Assembly: GCF_904848665.1 (NCBI RefSeq)
Contig: NZ_CAJHCQ010000012.1
Coordinates: 1-64,000, forward strand
DNA: 64,000 bases
Reading direction: 5' to 3'
Source: Paraburkholderia hiiakae
GTDB taxonomy: Bacteria > Pseudomonadota > Gammaproteobacteria > Burkholderiales > Burkholderiaceae
Below are positions 45,086 to 54,346 of the stretch, in pieces (position 1 is the stretch's first letter; each line of letters starts with the position of its first letter). The notes under the pieces were generated by a model that made no database searches, was not told the DNA's origin, and was given only the letters and a program-made list of their open reading frames with translations. A program made the translations under genes and the position numbers.

Positions 45086-45889
45086 TCAAACACCCAGAAT
45101 TCGCCGCGCCTTGAGGATCACCGGCATGTCCACCATCTTGCCCTCCAGCGCCACGGCCGCTCCGCCGCTCGCCTGCACCGCGTCGAGCACCCGCTGCGCC
45201 CATGCGCGCTCCGCCTCGCTCCATGCGTACGCGCGGTGCACAGGCTCGATCTGCTTCGGATGAATGCAAAGCTTGCCGCCGTAGCCGAATCGCCGCCCGC
45301 GACGCGCTTCACCCTCGAGCACCTTTGCATCGTCGAATACGGTCGAAACGCCGTCGACGGGCGCCGCAATGCCCGCAAGCCGCGAGGCCAGCACGATCTG
45401 CGAACGAAACGCGTCGAGTTCCTCGCCGTCGCCGTCGATCCCCATATCCACCTGAAAGTCGAGCGTGCCGAACGCCACGCGCAGCACGCCTTGCGCGCCA
45501 CACAGCGCATTCAGGCCCGCGATGCCGCGCGCGGTTTCCACGATCGGCAACACATGCAGCGCGCTGTGTGCGCCTGAGCGCACCGCCGCGACCTGTTCCG
45601 CACTTTCCGCCTTCGGCAGCATGATGCCCGCCACGCCCGCATGTCGGCCAAGTGCGGCGACATCGTCGGCGAACCAGGGCGTGTCGGTGCCGTTCACGCG
45701 CACCCACACGGGGCGCGCAGCGTCCAGCGCGGCGAGCACGGCGTCGCGCGCCGCGCTCTTCTCCTGTGGCGCAACCGCGTCCTCCAGATCGACGATCACG
45801 GCATCGGCACCTGCGCCACGCGCCTTTTCGAAGCGCTCGGGCCGGTTGCCCGGCACGAAGAGATACGAACGGGAAAGCGCCGCGCTCAT
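45086..45889 (-). CDS. CitE-family CoA-ester lyase, probably citramalyl-CoA lyase
   Basis: A 267-residue HpcH/CitE-type lyase (RSYLFVPGNRPERFEKA at 7-23, VDLEDAV at 33-39, LPIVETARGI near 115-124). In the itaconate route of Pseudomonas the CitE-like Ccl cleaves citramalyl-CoA to acetyl-CoA and pyruvate. Its neighbours here (CaiB transferase, HTD2 hydratase, MmgE/PrpD) are those of that route. Its start overlaps the upstream stop by 4 bp. Activity on malyl- or related CoA esters is equally possible from sequence. Confidence 0.82.
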   Translation of the reverse strand: MSAALSRSYLFVPGNRPERFEKARGAGADAVIVDLEDAVAPQEKSAARDAVLAALDAARPVWVRVNGTDTPWFADDVAALGRHAGVAGIMLPKAESAEQVAAVRSGAHSALHVLPIVETARGIAGLNALCGAQGVLRVAFGTLDFQVDMGIDGDGEELDAFRSQIVLASRLAGIAAPVDGVSTVFDDAKVLEGEARRGRRFGYGGKLCIHPKQIEPVHRAYAWSEAERAWAQRVLDAVQASGGAAVALEGKMVDMPVILKARRILGV

Positions 45890-47265
45890 GCGCTCGCCCC
45901 TTCGCCGAACAGCGTGCTTACGCGCTGCGCCTCGGCGATCCCCCACGCCGCGTCGAGCAGGCGCTGCGCCTCTTCCCCGCTGGCTGCGCCCGAGAATGCC
46001 GCGAGACGCACGAACTTCGCTGCGATCTCGTCTCGCGAGAGCGTATTGCCCGGGTCGCCCTTCGGCTCATCCACGCGCCCTTGCAGCGTGCGGCCGTCGC
46101 GCGTCGTGACAGTGACCTTGCCGATCCAGCGAGCGGGATACGCGCGGTCGACCTCCTCGTCCAGCGCCATCGTCACGCGCTCACGAAACGCGGCGATATC
46201 GCCCGCCGAATAGTCGCGCTCGAACTCGTTCACGCCCGCGTAGCCGCGCCAGGCGACAAGGCCAAGCACGGTCCCCATGTTGAATTTCGCCTGGTGAACG
46301 GTGCTCGGCACGACCACGCTGCCCAGCACGTCGATCGCCCCCTGATGGACATGCGCTGTCACGCTCGCGATATCGTCGGGGTCCAGTCGGTACGCTTCGA
46401 TCACGGACAGCAGCGCGTCGGCGGCCGGATGCGTGTGGCGGCACGCCGCGTGATACTTGAACGACGTTTCGACGGTGGCCCAACGCTCGCCCAGCCGATC
46501 GACCAGCTTTGCAGGATCGGCGTCGCTCGACATGCCCGCCGCCATACCTTGTGCGCCTTCGAGAATGCGCTGTGCGCCACGAAAACCGTCCGCCGCGAGT
46601 TGGGCCGCCATCAGGCCGTTCGCAGCCGCCATGGCCGTGTGCAGTTGCTTCGAATCGGCCGCGTCTCGCAGGAACTCCCACAAACCGCTCGCCTGCGTGC
46701 CCGCCGAGCCGAACGCGTCGAGCGTCTGCTCGGGCGTGAGCTTGAGCATTCGCGCCGCCGCGGCAGCCGCCGCGATCGTGCCCACGGTTCCAGTCGTGTG
46801 AAATATCTTGTAGTGCGAACGACCCATGAATTCGCCTACCCGTATGCCCACTTCATAGCCCGCAACCGAGGCCGCGATGAACTCCTGCCCTGAAGCGCCG
46901 AGCGCCTGCGCGAGCGCAAGCGTCACCGGGAACACGACGGTAGCCGGATGCAGCACCGAGCCGTTGTGCACGTCGTCCTGCTCGACGAAATGCGAAGCCG
47001 CGCCGTTGGTCATGGCGGCGAAATACGCCGTGGTGCGCGTGCGGTCGGTGATGACGTCGCACGCGCCTTGTGCCTCGGGCGCGCCGCGCGCGGCGCGCGC
47101 GAAGCGCGCGATCGTCTCGACCGGACGCGCGCCCTTGCCGCCCAGCGCGGAGCCGAGCCAGTCCACATAGAGATTGACAGTGCGCTCGACCACGTGAGGC
47201 GGGATCGAATCGAAGCGCAGTTGCGAGGCGAAGGCCGCGAGTGCGCGGCTGGGATGATCTGTCAT
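45886..47265 (-). CDS. MmgE/PrpD-family protein
   Basis: A 459-residue protein of the MmgE/PrpD fold, to which 2-methylcitrate dehydratase and cis-aconitate decarboxylases (fungal CAD, animal IRG1/ACOD1) belong. Typical segments are LYVDWLGSALGGKGARPVETI, GAASHFVEQDDVHNGSVLHPAT (the active-site Asp/His region) and FKYHAACRHTHPAADAL. A PrpD-like protein also sits in the Pseudomonas itaconate cluster, where its role is not settled. Here it overlaps the CitE-like gene and follows the CaiB gene by 45 bp. It could make or dehydrate a tricarboxylic or methylated acid. Confidence 0.83.
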   Translation of the reverse strand: MTDHPSRALAAFASQLRFDSIPPHVVERTVNLYVDWLGSALGGKGARPVETIARFARAARGAPEAQGACDVITDRTRTTAYFAAMTNGAASHFVEQDDVHNGSVLHPATVVFPVTLALAQALGASGQEFIAASVAGYEVGIRVGEFMGRSHYKIFHTTGTVGTIAAAAAAARMLKLTPEQTLDAFGSAGTQASGLWEFLRDAADSKQLHTAMAAANGLMAAQLAADGFRGAQRILEGAQGMAAGMSSDADPAKLVDRLGERWATVETSFKYHAACRHTHPAADALLSVIEAYRLDPDDIASVTAHVHQGAIDVLGSVVVPSTVHQAKFNMGTVLGLVAWRGYAGVNEFERDYSAGDIAAFRERVTMALDEEVDRAYPARWIGKVTVTTRDGRTLQGRVDEPKGDPGNTLSRDEIAAKFVRLAAFSGAASGEEAQRLLDAAWGIAEAQRVSTLFGEGASA

Positions 47266-47310
47266 GGCAGCGTAGTTCAGTGAAGTCGGTTTGCGAGGCG
47301 CGAGGCGCGA

Positions 47311-48489
47311 TCAGATTGCTCCGGCTTCGCGCAGCGCACCGATACGCGCCGCGTCGAAACCAAGTTCACGCAAAATTGATTCGGTATGCTGACCGAGTGC
47401 GGGCACGGCATCCATGCGCGCATCGAATGCGCCAGGCGCGCCTGGCGGCAGCAGCGCGGGAATGGCTCCAGCGGGCGTTTGCACCTCGCGCCAGCGCTCG
47501 CGCGCCTGCAGTTGCGGATGCGCCCATACGTCGGCCATTGTGTTCATCTGTGCGTTCGCGATACCGGCGCGGTCGAGCCGCTCGATCACCTGCGCGGCGC
47601 TCAGCTTCGCGAACACGGCGACGATCAGCTCGCGCAATTCCGCGCGACGCGCGGAACGCTGTGAATTCACGGCAAAGCGTTCATCGGCGGCAAGCTCCGG
47701 CTGCAACAGCACGTGCTCGCAAAAGAGCTTCCATTCGCGGTCGTTCTGCAGGCCGAGCATCACCGACTTGCCGTCGCCGGCAGGAAACGGCCCATACGGG
47801 TAGATCGTCGCGTGCGAGGCGCCCGCGAGCGGCGGCGGCGATTGCCCGTCGATCGCGTAGTAGAGCGGGAAGCCCATCCACTCCACCATGCTCTCCAGCA
47901 TCGAGACGTCGATGCGACAGCCGCGCCCGGTGCGCCCGCGCATCAGCAACGCACTCAGAACGTTCGAATAGGCATACATGCCCGCGGCAATGTCGGCAAT
48001 CGAGCAACCCGCCTTCGCGGGCTCGCCGGGCGACCCCGTGATGGAGAGAAAGCCCGATTCGCTCTGGATCAGCAGGTCGTAGGCCTTGCGATCGCGGTAG
48101 GGACCGTCGTCGCCGTAACCGGAGATATCGCACACGATCAGCTTCGGGTAGCGCTCGCTTAAGTCCTCGTAGCCAAGCCCAAGCCGCGCGGCCGCGCCTG
48201 GCGCGAGATTCTGCACAAGCACGTCGGCATCGGCGAGCAACATCTCCAGGATCGACGCCGCCGCCTCGTGCTTCACGTCGAGCGAGAGGCTTTCCTTCGA
48301 GCGGTTCGTCCATACGAAGTGCGAAGCGAGTCCATGCACACGCTCGTCGTAGCCGCGCGCGAAGTCGCCTACGCCAGGCCGCTCGATCTTGATGACGCGC
48401 GCGCCGAGATCGGCCAGCTGGCGCGTGCAGAACGGCGCGGCAATCGCATGTTCGAGCGTGACGACCTTGATACCGTCGAGTGGTCTCAT
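47311..48489 (-). CDS. CaiB/BaiF-family CoA-transferase, probably itaconate or mesaconate type
   Basis: A 392-residue class III CoA-transferase. The N-terminus GIKVVTLEHAIAAPFCTRQLADLGARVIKIERPG and the catalytic Asp166 in CSIADIAAG (aligned with Asp169 of formyl-CoA transferase) are both intact. In the Pseudomonas itaconate cluster a CaiB-family protein (Ict) activates itaconate with succinyl-CoA. The gene is 15 bp downstream of the acyl-CoA dehydrogenase gene, so co-transcription is likely. The real acceptor acid is inferred from context only. Confidence 0.83.
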   Translation of the reverse strand: MRPLDGIKVVTLEHAIAAPFCTRQLADLGARVIKIERPGVGDFARGYDERVHGLASHFVWTNRSKESLSLDVKHEAAASILEMLLADADVLVQNLAPGAAARLGLGYEDLSERYPKLIVCDISGYGDDGPYRDRKAYDLLIQSESGFLSITGSPGEPAKAGCSIADIAAGMYAYSNVLSALLMRGRTGRGCRIDVSMLESMVEWMGFPLYYAIDGQSPPPLAGASHATIYPYGPFPAGDGKSVMLGLQNDREWKLFCEHVLLQPELAADERFAVNSQRSARRAELRELIVAVFAKLSAAQVIERLDRAGIANAQMNTMADVWAHPQLQARERWREVQTPAGAIPALLPPGAPGAFDARMDAVPALGQHTESILRELGFDAARIGALREAGAI

Positions 48490-48504
48490 GGCGCGCGCCT
48501 CCGG

Positions 48505-49668
48505 TCAGAACGAACGCGGCAGGCCGAGCACATGCTCCGCCACGTACGAGAGGATCAGATTGGTCGAGATTGGCGCGACCTGGTAGAGGCGCGTCTCGCG
48601 GAACTTACGCTCCACATCGTACTCGCAGGCGAACCCGAAGCCGCCGTGGAATTGCAGGCAGGCATTCGCGGCTTCCCAGGAGGCGTCGGCGGCCAGCAGC
48701 TTCGCCATGTTGGCCTGCGCGCCGCAGGCCTCGTGCGCGTCGAAGCGGCGCGCGGCCTCGAAGCGCATCAGGCTCGCCGCTTCGACATTGACGAAGGCGC
48801 GCGCAATGGGAAACTGCACGCCCTGGTTCTGCCCGATAGGCCGTCCGAACACGATGCGCTCCTTCGCATAGGCGCTCACCTTGTCGATGAACCAGTAGCC
48901 GTCGCCGATACATTCCGCCGCGATGAGCGTGCGCTCGGCGTTCAGGCCGTCGAGGATGTACTTGAAACCCATCCCTTCCTCGCCGATCAGGTTTTCCGCC
49001 GGAATTTCGAGGTTATCGAAAAAGAGTTCGTTGGTCTCGTGATTGACCATGTTGAGAATCGGCTGCACGGAAAGGCCGTGGCCGACGGCTTCGCGCAGGT
49101 CGACTACGAAAATCGACATGCCTTCGGACTTCTTCTTCACGTCGGCGAGCGGCGTGGTGCGCGCAAGCAGGATCATGAGGTCCGAATGCTGCACGCGCGA
49201 AATCCACACCTTTTGTCCGTTGATCACGTAGCGGTCGCCCTTGCGCACGGCCGTGGTCTTGATCTTCGTGGTGTCGGTGCCCGTGGTCGGCTCGGTCACG
49301 CCCATCGATTGCAGGCGCAGTTCGCCGCTCGCGATCTTCGGCAGGTACTTGCGCTTTTGCTCGGCCGAGCCGTGGCGCAGCAACGTGCCCATGTTGTACA
49401 TCTGGCCGTGGCAAACGCCCGAGTTGCCGCCCGAACGGTTGATCTCTTCCATGATGACCGATGCCTCGGTCAGGCCCAGTCCCGATCCGCCGTACTCCTG
49501 AGGAATGAGCGCCGCGAGCCAACCGGCTTTTGTGAGTGCATCGACAAACGCCTCGGGATAGCCGCGCGCCTCGTCGATCTTGCGGAAATATTCGCCGGAA
49601 AACTGCTGGCACAGATCGCGTACGGCTTCGCGGATGTCCTGAAACGAATCGTGTTGCGTGGTTTGCAT
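48505..49668 (-). CDS. Acyl-CoA dehydrogenase with catalytic Glu at the IVD/LCAD-type site
   Basis: A 387-residue acyl-CoA dehydrogenase; FAD-binding segments MGVTEPTTGTD (122-132) and VWISRVQHSD are clear. The C-terminal end where most members have YEGT reads YQVAPIST, so the usual catalytic Glu is absent. However Glu245 in GLNAERTLIAAE lies where isovaleryl- and long-chain enzymes place theirs, so an active enzyme is likely. It donates electrons to EtfAB. Start at 49668 by position of the conserved N-terminus. The same kind of gene is present in the Pseudomonas itaconate cluster. Confidence 0.88.
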   Translation of the reverse strand: MQTTQHDSFQDIREAVRDLCQQFSGEYFRKIDEARGYPEAFVDALTKAGWLAALIPQEYGGSGLGLTEASVIMEEINRSGGNSGVCHGQMYNMGTLLRHGSAEQKRKYLPKIASGELRLQSMGVTEPTTGTDTTKIKTTAVRKGDRYVINGQKVWISRVQHSDLMILLARTTPLADVKKKSEGMSIFVVDLREAVGHGLSVQPILNMVNHETNELFFDNLEIPAENLIGEEGMGFKYILDGLNAERTLIAAECIGDGYWFIDKVSAYAKERIVFGRPIGQNQGVQFPIARAFVNVEAASLMRFEAARRFDAHEACGAQANMAKLLAADASWEAANACLQFHGGFGFACEYDVERKFRETRLYQVAPISTNLILSYVAEHVLGLPRSF

Positions 49669-49706
49669 GATCAATATGAATTCGCTATGAATGTTCGTGT
49701 TGCCGT

Positions 49707-50552
49707 TCAGGCCAGTGTTGCGGTGGCCTGCATCGTCAGATAGCCGTCGCGGTCTTTCGCCCACAGTTCGACCGAGCGAGCGTCGTCCGCAAGCTTGCCG
49801 CACAGCGTGAACGCGTTGCCCGCGAACGTGGGCCGTACCGCGCGAAACGCGAACGTCGCGATCGTGGCGTCGGACCGCTCACGGTGCACGAGGTCGAGCA
49901 GCAGTGTGGCGATGAGCGGGCCGTGCACGACGAGGCCCGGATAGCCCTCTTCCTGCGTGACGTACGGGAAGTCGTAGTGAATACGATGACCGTTGAAGGT
50001 CAGCGCGGAATAGCGAAACAGCATGAGCGCGCTGGCGGTGAGCGTGCGCGACCATGTCTCGCCTTGCGGCGCCACGACCGGCTTCGGCGCGCTCGCACCG
50101 GGCTGCGGCGCGTCGCGATAGACGATGTCGTGCTCTTCCTCGATGCACAGCGCCCCGCCGCTCTCGTAGCGATGCTGCACGGTCACGAACACGAGGCGGC
50201 CGCTACGGCCGGTCTTGTCCTCGATGTTCGCAATGGTGGACGTGCGCGCGACCTCGCTGCCCGCGCGCAGTGGCGCGTGAAAGGTCAGGCGCCCGCCTGC
50301 CCACATGCGGCGCGGGAGTTCGACCGGCGGCAGGAAGCCGCCGCGTTTCGGGTGTCCATCGGGGCCCGCTTCCGCCAGCGGGGAGACAGGCAAAAAATAG
50401 AGCCAGTGCCACAGCGGCGGCACGGCGCTATCGGGCGCGTCGCGGTCGAGTGTGGCGGCGAGCGCGCGCAGCGGAAAGGCGGTGATGTCGTCGGTGAGCG
50501 TTTCGGTCTTGTCGAGCCACGCACTGAGCGATGGCGTTTGCGATTCCGGCAT
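49707..50552 (-). CDS. HTD2/MaoC-type hydratase, probably itaconyl- or mesaconyl-CoA hydratase
   Basis: A 281-residue hotdog-fold hydratase with an N-terminal FAS1-like dehydratase part (WHWLYFLPV near 48-56, RRMWAGGRLTF near 81-91) and a C-terminal MaoC part (YSALTFNGHRIHYDFPYVTQEEGYPGLVVHGPL), where Asn/His/Asp residues form the hydratase site. This architecture is that of mesaconyl-C4-CoA hydratase and of Ich in the itaconate route, which turns itaconyl-CoA into citramalyl-CoA. It lies upstream of the dehydrogenase gene by 38 bp. Confidence 0.83.
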   Translation of the reverse strand: MPESQTPSLSAWLDKTETLTDDITAFPLRALAATLDRDAPDSAVPPLWHWLYFLPVSPLAEAGPDGHPKRGGFLPPVELPRRMWAGGRLTFHAPLRAGSEVARTSTIANIEDKTGRSGRLVFVTVQHRYESGGALCIEEEHDIVYRDAPQPGASAPKPVVAPQGETWSRTLTASALMLFRYSALTFNGHRIHYDFPYVTQEEGYPGLVVHGPLIATLLLDLVHRERSDATIATFAFRAVRPTFAGNAFTLCGKLADDARSVELWAKDRDGYLTMQATATLA

Positions 50553-50709
50553 GGCGTTTCTCCGTTGCGAGACGAGTTGCCATACTATGAACGGCTCACG
50601 CCGTTTCGCGAAGTTGCCTTTGCCGAATCAGCCCTTTCGCTTTCGTTAATCCCTCGATCGTGGCTGCGCGATACTTGCGCGCGGCTTTCAACCAGGCCGC
50701 GCGCCGGCC

Positions 50710-51498
50710 TCACGCTTCGCCGCGCAGATGGGCGGAGGCTTCGTCTTCCACACGCTGCCACAACTCGAACGACATGGGGCGCTCGCCCTCTTCGAGCAGA
50801 TGGCCCACCAGGCCAATCGCGCGCGCCATCACACCGAAGCCGCGCACGATCCGCCACGGAAAGCCGAATTCGCAGCAAATCGCACCGATTGCGCCTGTCG
50901 CGTTGATCGGCAGGGCTTTGCCCGATACGCGTTCAGCCTCGGCGCCAATCAACTGCATAAGCTTCACGTAACGCCCCGACATGCCGTTTTGCGCGGCCAG
51001 TTCGAAAAGGCGCGGCGTTCGCGGATCGATGGGCTTGTGCAGCGGATGACCGAGCCCCGGAATCGGCGTGCCGCGTGCGCGCCATGCGGCGACCGTATCG
51101 ACGGCAAGTTTCTCCAGGTCATCGCAATGACCGTCATAGGGAAGCGTTTCGGAGAGCATGCGGCACGCGCCTTCCATGCTGCCGACGAACACTGAGCCAA
51201 GCCCGCATAGCCCTGCTGCGACGGCCGCCTGCAGCGATTCGGGCGCGCCCGCATACGTCATGCGCGCGGCGATCGCGCTTGGCGTCATGCCATGTTCGAC
51301 CAGCGTAATCACGATGGCATTGAACATCGCGGACTGCTGCGGCGTGGCAGTCTTGCCCGTGAGTTGCAGAAACGCGAAGTCGCCGAGATTCATGTGACCG
51401 AGCACTTCGTCGGGCAGGCTTTTGCCGCGCACGACGATACGATCGGGCGTGCTGTACGCGATATCGGAGCGCACGAGCGGTTTCGGTTGACGGGCCAT
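50710..51498 (-). CDS. Citryl-CoA lyase/citrate synthase-like protein
   Basis: A 262-residue protein matching only the small/core part of citrate synthase, as in citryl-CoA lyases. GLGHPLHKPIDPRTPRLF carries the His loop, and GAIGAICCEFGFPWRIVRGFGVMARAIGLVGHLLEE carries the C-terminal catalytic Asp/Arg region. It probably splits or makes a citryl-type CoA ester. The ATG at 51498 has AAGGAA upstream. It begins the part of the series that has no counterpart in the Pseudomonas itaconate cluster. Confidence 0.82.
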   Translation of the reverse strand: MARQPKPLVRSDIAYSTPDRIVVRGKSLPDEVLGHMNLGDFAFLQLTGKTATPQQSAMFNAIVITLVEHGMTPSAIAARMTYAGAPESLQAAVAAGLCGLGSVFVGSMEGACRMLSETLPYDGHCDDLEKLAVDTVAAWRARGTPIPGLGHPLHKPIDPRTPRLFELAAQNGMSGRYVKLMQLIGAEAERVSGKALPINATGAIGAICCEFGFPWRIVRGFGVMARAIGLVGHLLEEGERPMSFELWQRVEDEASAHLRGEA

Positions 51499-51530
51499 AA
51501 TCTTGATTCCTTCGTTATACAGAATAGCGT

Positions 51531-52400
51531 TCAGCGTAGTTGTGCGCGGCCATGGTTGAGCACGAGCACGTCGCGTTCCAGTACGCGCGCGCGAAAACCC
51601 ACCTCGTTGCCGTCGCGCCACATCTCGGTGCGGATCGTCTCGCCCGGATAAACCGGCGCGGTAAAGCGCGCGTGAAAAGCCGCGAGGCGTTGCGGGTCGC
51701 TGGCGCACAGCGTCTTGAGCACGGCATGCGCGGCCACGCCCCACGTGGCGAGTCCGTGCAGGATGGGTCGCTCGAAACCCGCCGCGCGCGCAACCTGCGG
51801 GTCGGCATGCAACGCGTTGTCGTCGCCGCACAGCCGGTAAAGCAGCGCTGTTTCCGGGCGCGTAGGCAAATCGCAATGATGATCGGGCGCGCGCTCGGGC
51901 ATCGGCGGCGGCGGCGCGGGCGCTTCATCGCTCAAGCCGTTGTTCTCGCTGAAGCCGCCATCGCCCCGGCAGAACGTGAGCTGCGTGACGGTGGCGTACA
52001 GTTCGCCGCTTGCCTTGTCCGTAATGCTACGCTGGATTTCGAGCAGCGCGCCTTTGCCCGTGCCTTTATCGACCACGCGCGTGATGCGCGAGCGGCCGAT
52101 CACGGTCGCGGCCGGCGGCAATGGCTTGTGCATTACGAGGCTCTGCTCGCCATGCAAGAGCCGCACCCAGTCGATGCCCGAGCGCGGGTCGCGCGCCCAG
52201 AAGCCGGGAAAGCCGAGCACGACGGCAAGCGTCGGCGGCACGCGCAACTCCTTTTCGTAGACGAATGCCAGGTCGTCCGAATCAACGGGATTCGCGCCGT
52301 ATCCCACGGCAAGGCTGTAAAGCATTGCGTCGCGCGCGGTATAGGTCTGCTCGACGTCCTTGAACGGCCAGTTGCGCAGGGTGTGATAGTCGATCGTCAT
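51531..52400 (-). CDS. MaoC-like (R)-specific enoyl-CoA hydratase
   Basis: A 289-residue double-hotdog hydratase of the type found in peroxisomal MFE2 and bacterial homologues. The catalytic motif YRLCGDDNALHADPQ shows Asp193 and His198, followed by AGFERPILHGLATWG. It hydrates trans-2-enoyl-CoA to (R)-3-hydroxyacyl-CoA. It is separated by 32 bp from the citryl-CoA lyase-like gene and 21 bp from the crotonase gene. The proline-rich linker at about 160-170 joins the two hotdogs. Confidence 0.88.
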   Translation of the reverse strand: MTIDYHTLRNWPFKDVEQTYTARDAMLYSLAVGYGANPVDSDDLAFVYEKELRVPPTLAVVLGFPGFWARDPRSGIDWVRLLHGEQSLVMHKPLPPAATVIGRSRITRVVDKGTGKGALLEIQRSITDKASGELYATVTQLTFCRGDGGFSENNGLSDEAPAPPPPMPERAPDHHCDLPTRPETALLYRLCGDDNALHADPQVARAAGFERPILHGLATWGVAAHAVLKTLCASDPQRLAAFHARFTAPVYPGETIRTEMWRDGNEVGFRARVLERDVLVLNHGRAQLR

Positions 52401-52421
52401 GGCAGTGTGGGCAGTGGGAGA

Positions 52422-53213
52422 TCAGGCCTCGGCGGCGGGCCACTTGAAGAGCGGATCGGCCTTCTCGCGAAAGCGCTTCACGGCTTCACGATGAAATTCG
52501 GTAGTAAATGCAATGCCCTGCGCCGCCGACTCGATTTCGAGCATCGCGCGCAGGTCGCTGCCCAGCGACTGGTTCAGCGCGCGCTTGGCGAGGCCGAAAG
52601 CAATGGGAGACGCCACCGCGAGGCTGGCCGCGACCTGCGCGGCGCGTGCGTGAAGCTTCTCCGGTTCGGTCACTTCGAGCACCGCGCCCATCTCCTTCGC
52701 TTCGGCCGCGCGTATCTCGCGCGCCGTAAAGACGAGATCCTTCGCGCGCGCGAGTCCCACCACGCGCGGCAGCGTATAAAACGCCCCGCAATCGGGCACG
52801 AGACCCACTTTCATGAAAGGCATGCAAAAACGTGCACGCGTGCTGGCAATCACGAAGTCGGCGGCGAGTGCGAAGCTGAAGCCCGCGCCGTAGCACACGC
52901 CATCCACGGCTGCGATCACTGGGCGGTCGAGGTCGATCAGCGTGCTCACCCAGCCATGCAAGTCGTCGATACGATCGCGTCCCGCCTCCGCGCTGGTCAC
53001 GTTCATGCCGCGTACATCGCCGCCCGAGCAAAAGTCATTGCCCGCGCCGCGCAAGATGACCGCACGCACGCTGCGATCAGCACGTATGCGCTGCACGGCT
53101 TCGAGCAGTTCCACCCGCATCTCGCCGTTGAGCGCGTTCCTGGCCTCCGGGCGATTGAACGTGAGCGTCGCGACGCCCGCCTCCTGCTCTACCAGTAACG
53201 TCTTTTCGCTCAT
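52422..53213 (-). CDS. Enoyl-CoA hydratase/isomerase family protein
   Basis: A 263-residue crotonase-fold enzyme with both oxyanion segments, NDFCSGGDVRGM and VCYGAGFSFALAADF. The usual hydratase glutamates are not both present: the first site has Phe and the second region reads KVGLVPDCGAFYTLPR, with an Asp as in PaaG-type isomerases. Isomerisation or hydration of an unsaturated CoA ester is likely, but hydration is less certain. The start overlaps the stop of the lipoate-ligase-like gene (ATGA). Confidence 0.85.
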   Translation of the reverse strand: MSEKTLLVEQEAGVATLTFNRPEARNALNGEMRVELLEAVQRIRADRSVRAVILRGAGNDFCSGGDVRGMNVTSAEAGRDRIDDLHGWVSTLIDLDRPVIAAVDGVCYGAGFSFALAADFVIASTRARFCMPFMKVGLVPDCGAFYTLPRVVGLARAKDLVFTAREIRAAEAKEMGAVLEVTEPEKLHARAAQVAASLAVASPIAFGLAKRALNQSLGSDLRAMLEIESAAQGIAFTTEFHREAVKRFREKADPLFKWPAAEA

Positions 53214-54346
53214 GCGCTCACCCCAGCGATCGCGAGTTCAGCGAGCGCCTTGTCGAGCGCAGTGATGAGATGCACAGGCTCGACGCCCGCGAACTCCACG
53301 TCGGGGCGCGCGAGAAATGCCTCGATGTGGGCCGCGCACGCCTCCCGCGTAGCGGCGAGTCCGGTGAAACCGTCTTCGAGCCAGGCGACCGAAACCAGCG
53401 GACGCGGGTGCCAGTCGCCATTCACGATCGCTTTGACCACCGTGCCGTCACGCACGAGCAGGCTCAGCCAGATCAGCCCAGCCGGAGCCTTTTCGCGTCC
53501 GCGCACGATACGGTCGCCCGTTAGGGCGATCGGGCTGTAACGCGTGGCCTCGCTTTTTTCGTGGAACCAGCTTTCCTCGTGGAGTTCGCGCTCGTATTGC
53601 TGGGCGAAAACGAGCTCCCCGCTACTGAGCGCGCCAGGCTCGAGCGCCATTTCACCGAACGTGCGGCGAACGCAGGCCGTAACCCAGGCGCTGAGTTCAT
53701 CGGCGCTCACTTCGCGGCCCAGTTCCTGCTCCAGATACGTATAGCGCGAGCCGAGATCCTTGTGCTTCTTGTCCTTGACCTTCTCCGGCGCCATGGGCAT
53801 CGCGCGCGCCGCGATCGCCGTGTCGATCGCCTTCACGTTCAGCAGTATGCGGAACGTCAGCACGCCACCTTCGATCTTGAGCGAAGTGGCCACGAGCTTG
53901 CGTCCGTCGATCTCGACATCGTTGAGCGGACGGTAAGCGGCCTGCAGGCCAAACACATCGCGCAGCGCCTCAGCGACGTGGCCGAGTATCGTGGGGAACG
54001 CTTGCGCCGCCGTTTGCGGCACGCCGGGCAGACCAATCGGCAGATAGAACGCGAGAAATGCCGAACCGCGCCCCGCATAGATCGCACCGCCGCCACTCAC
54101 GCGCCGCCGCGCGATTACGTCGTTGCCGCGGCAGAACGGCAGATCGAGGACCTGGTTCGGATCTTCGTTCACACCTACGGTAATGCTGTCTTCGTTGAAG
54201 ACGTTCAGATATACCGTGGGCGGCGCGAGGTTCTCGGCGACCGCGCGCTCGACGGCCGGCGACACCGAAATCGAGAAGTCCGCGTAGCTGTGGCCGCCTA
54301 CGACCAGGCGCCACGGGGCTTGGGTGTTCGTTGCGCTTGCATTCAT
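53210..54346 (-). CDS. Lipoate-protein ligase A-like protein
   Basis: A 378-residue protein of the biotin/lipoate ligase fold. RRVSGGGAIY at 81-90 and NDVEIDGRKLVATS with Lys150 match the active site of LplA, which adenylates lipoate and transfers it to a carrier. The C-terminal region (about 240-378) resembles the accessory domain. Both ends overlap neighbours by 4 bp (crotonase and PaaK-like genes), so it is firmly inside the CoA operon. No lipoyl-domain protein is encoded nearby. It may work on another acid or serve a distant dehydrogenase. Confidence 0.83.
   Translation of the reverse strand: MNASATNTQAPWRLVVGGHSYADFSISVSPAVERAVAENLAPPTVYLNVFNEDSITVGVNEDPNQVLDLPFCRGNDVIARRRVSGGGAIYAGRGSAFLAFYLPIGLPGVPQTAAQAFPTILGHVAEALRDVFGLQAAYRPLNDVEIDGRKLVATSLKIEGGVLTFRILLNVKAIDTAIAARAMPMAPEKVKDKKHKDLGSRYTYLEQELGREVSADELSAWVTACVRRTFGEMALEPGALSSGELVFAQQYERELHEESWFHEKSEATRYSPIALTGDRIVRGREKAPAGLIWLSLLVRDGTVVKAIVNGDWHPRPLVSVAWLEDGFTGLAATREACAAHIEAFLARPDVEFAGVEPVHLITALDKALAELAIAGVSA

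Noticed and set aside
48268..49743. 491-codon plus-strand ORF opposite an acyl-CoA dehydrogenase
   Set aside because: Antisense shadow; the minus frame has all family motifs.
51540..53198. 552-codon plus-strand ORF opposite the hydratase genes
   Set aside because: Spans two good minus-strand genes and shows only shadow composition.
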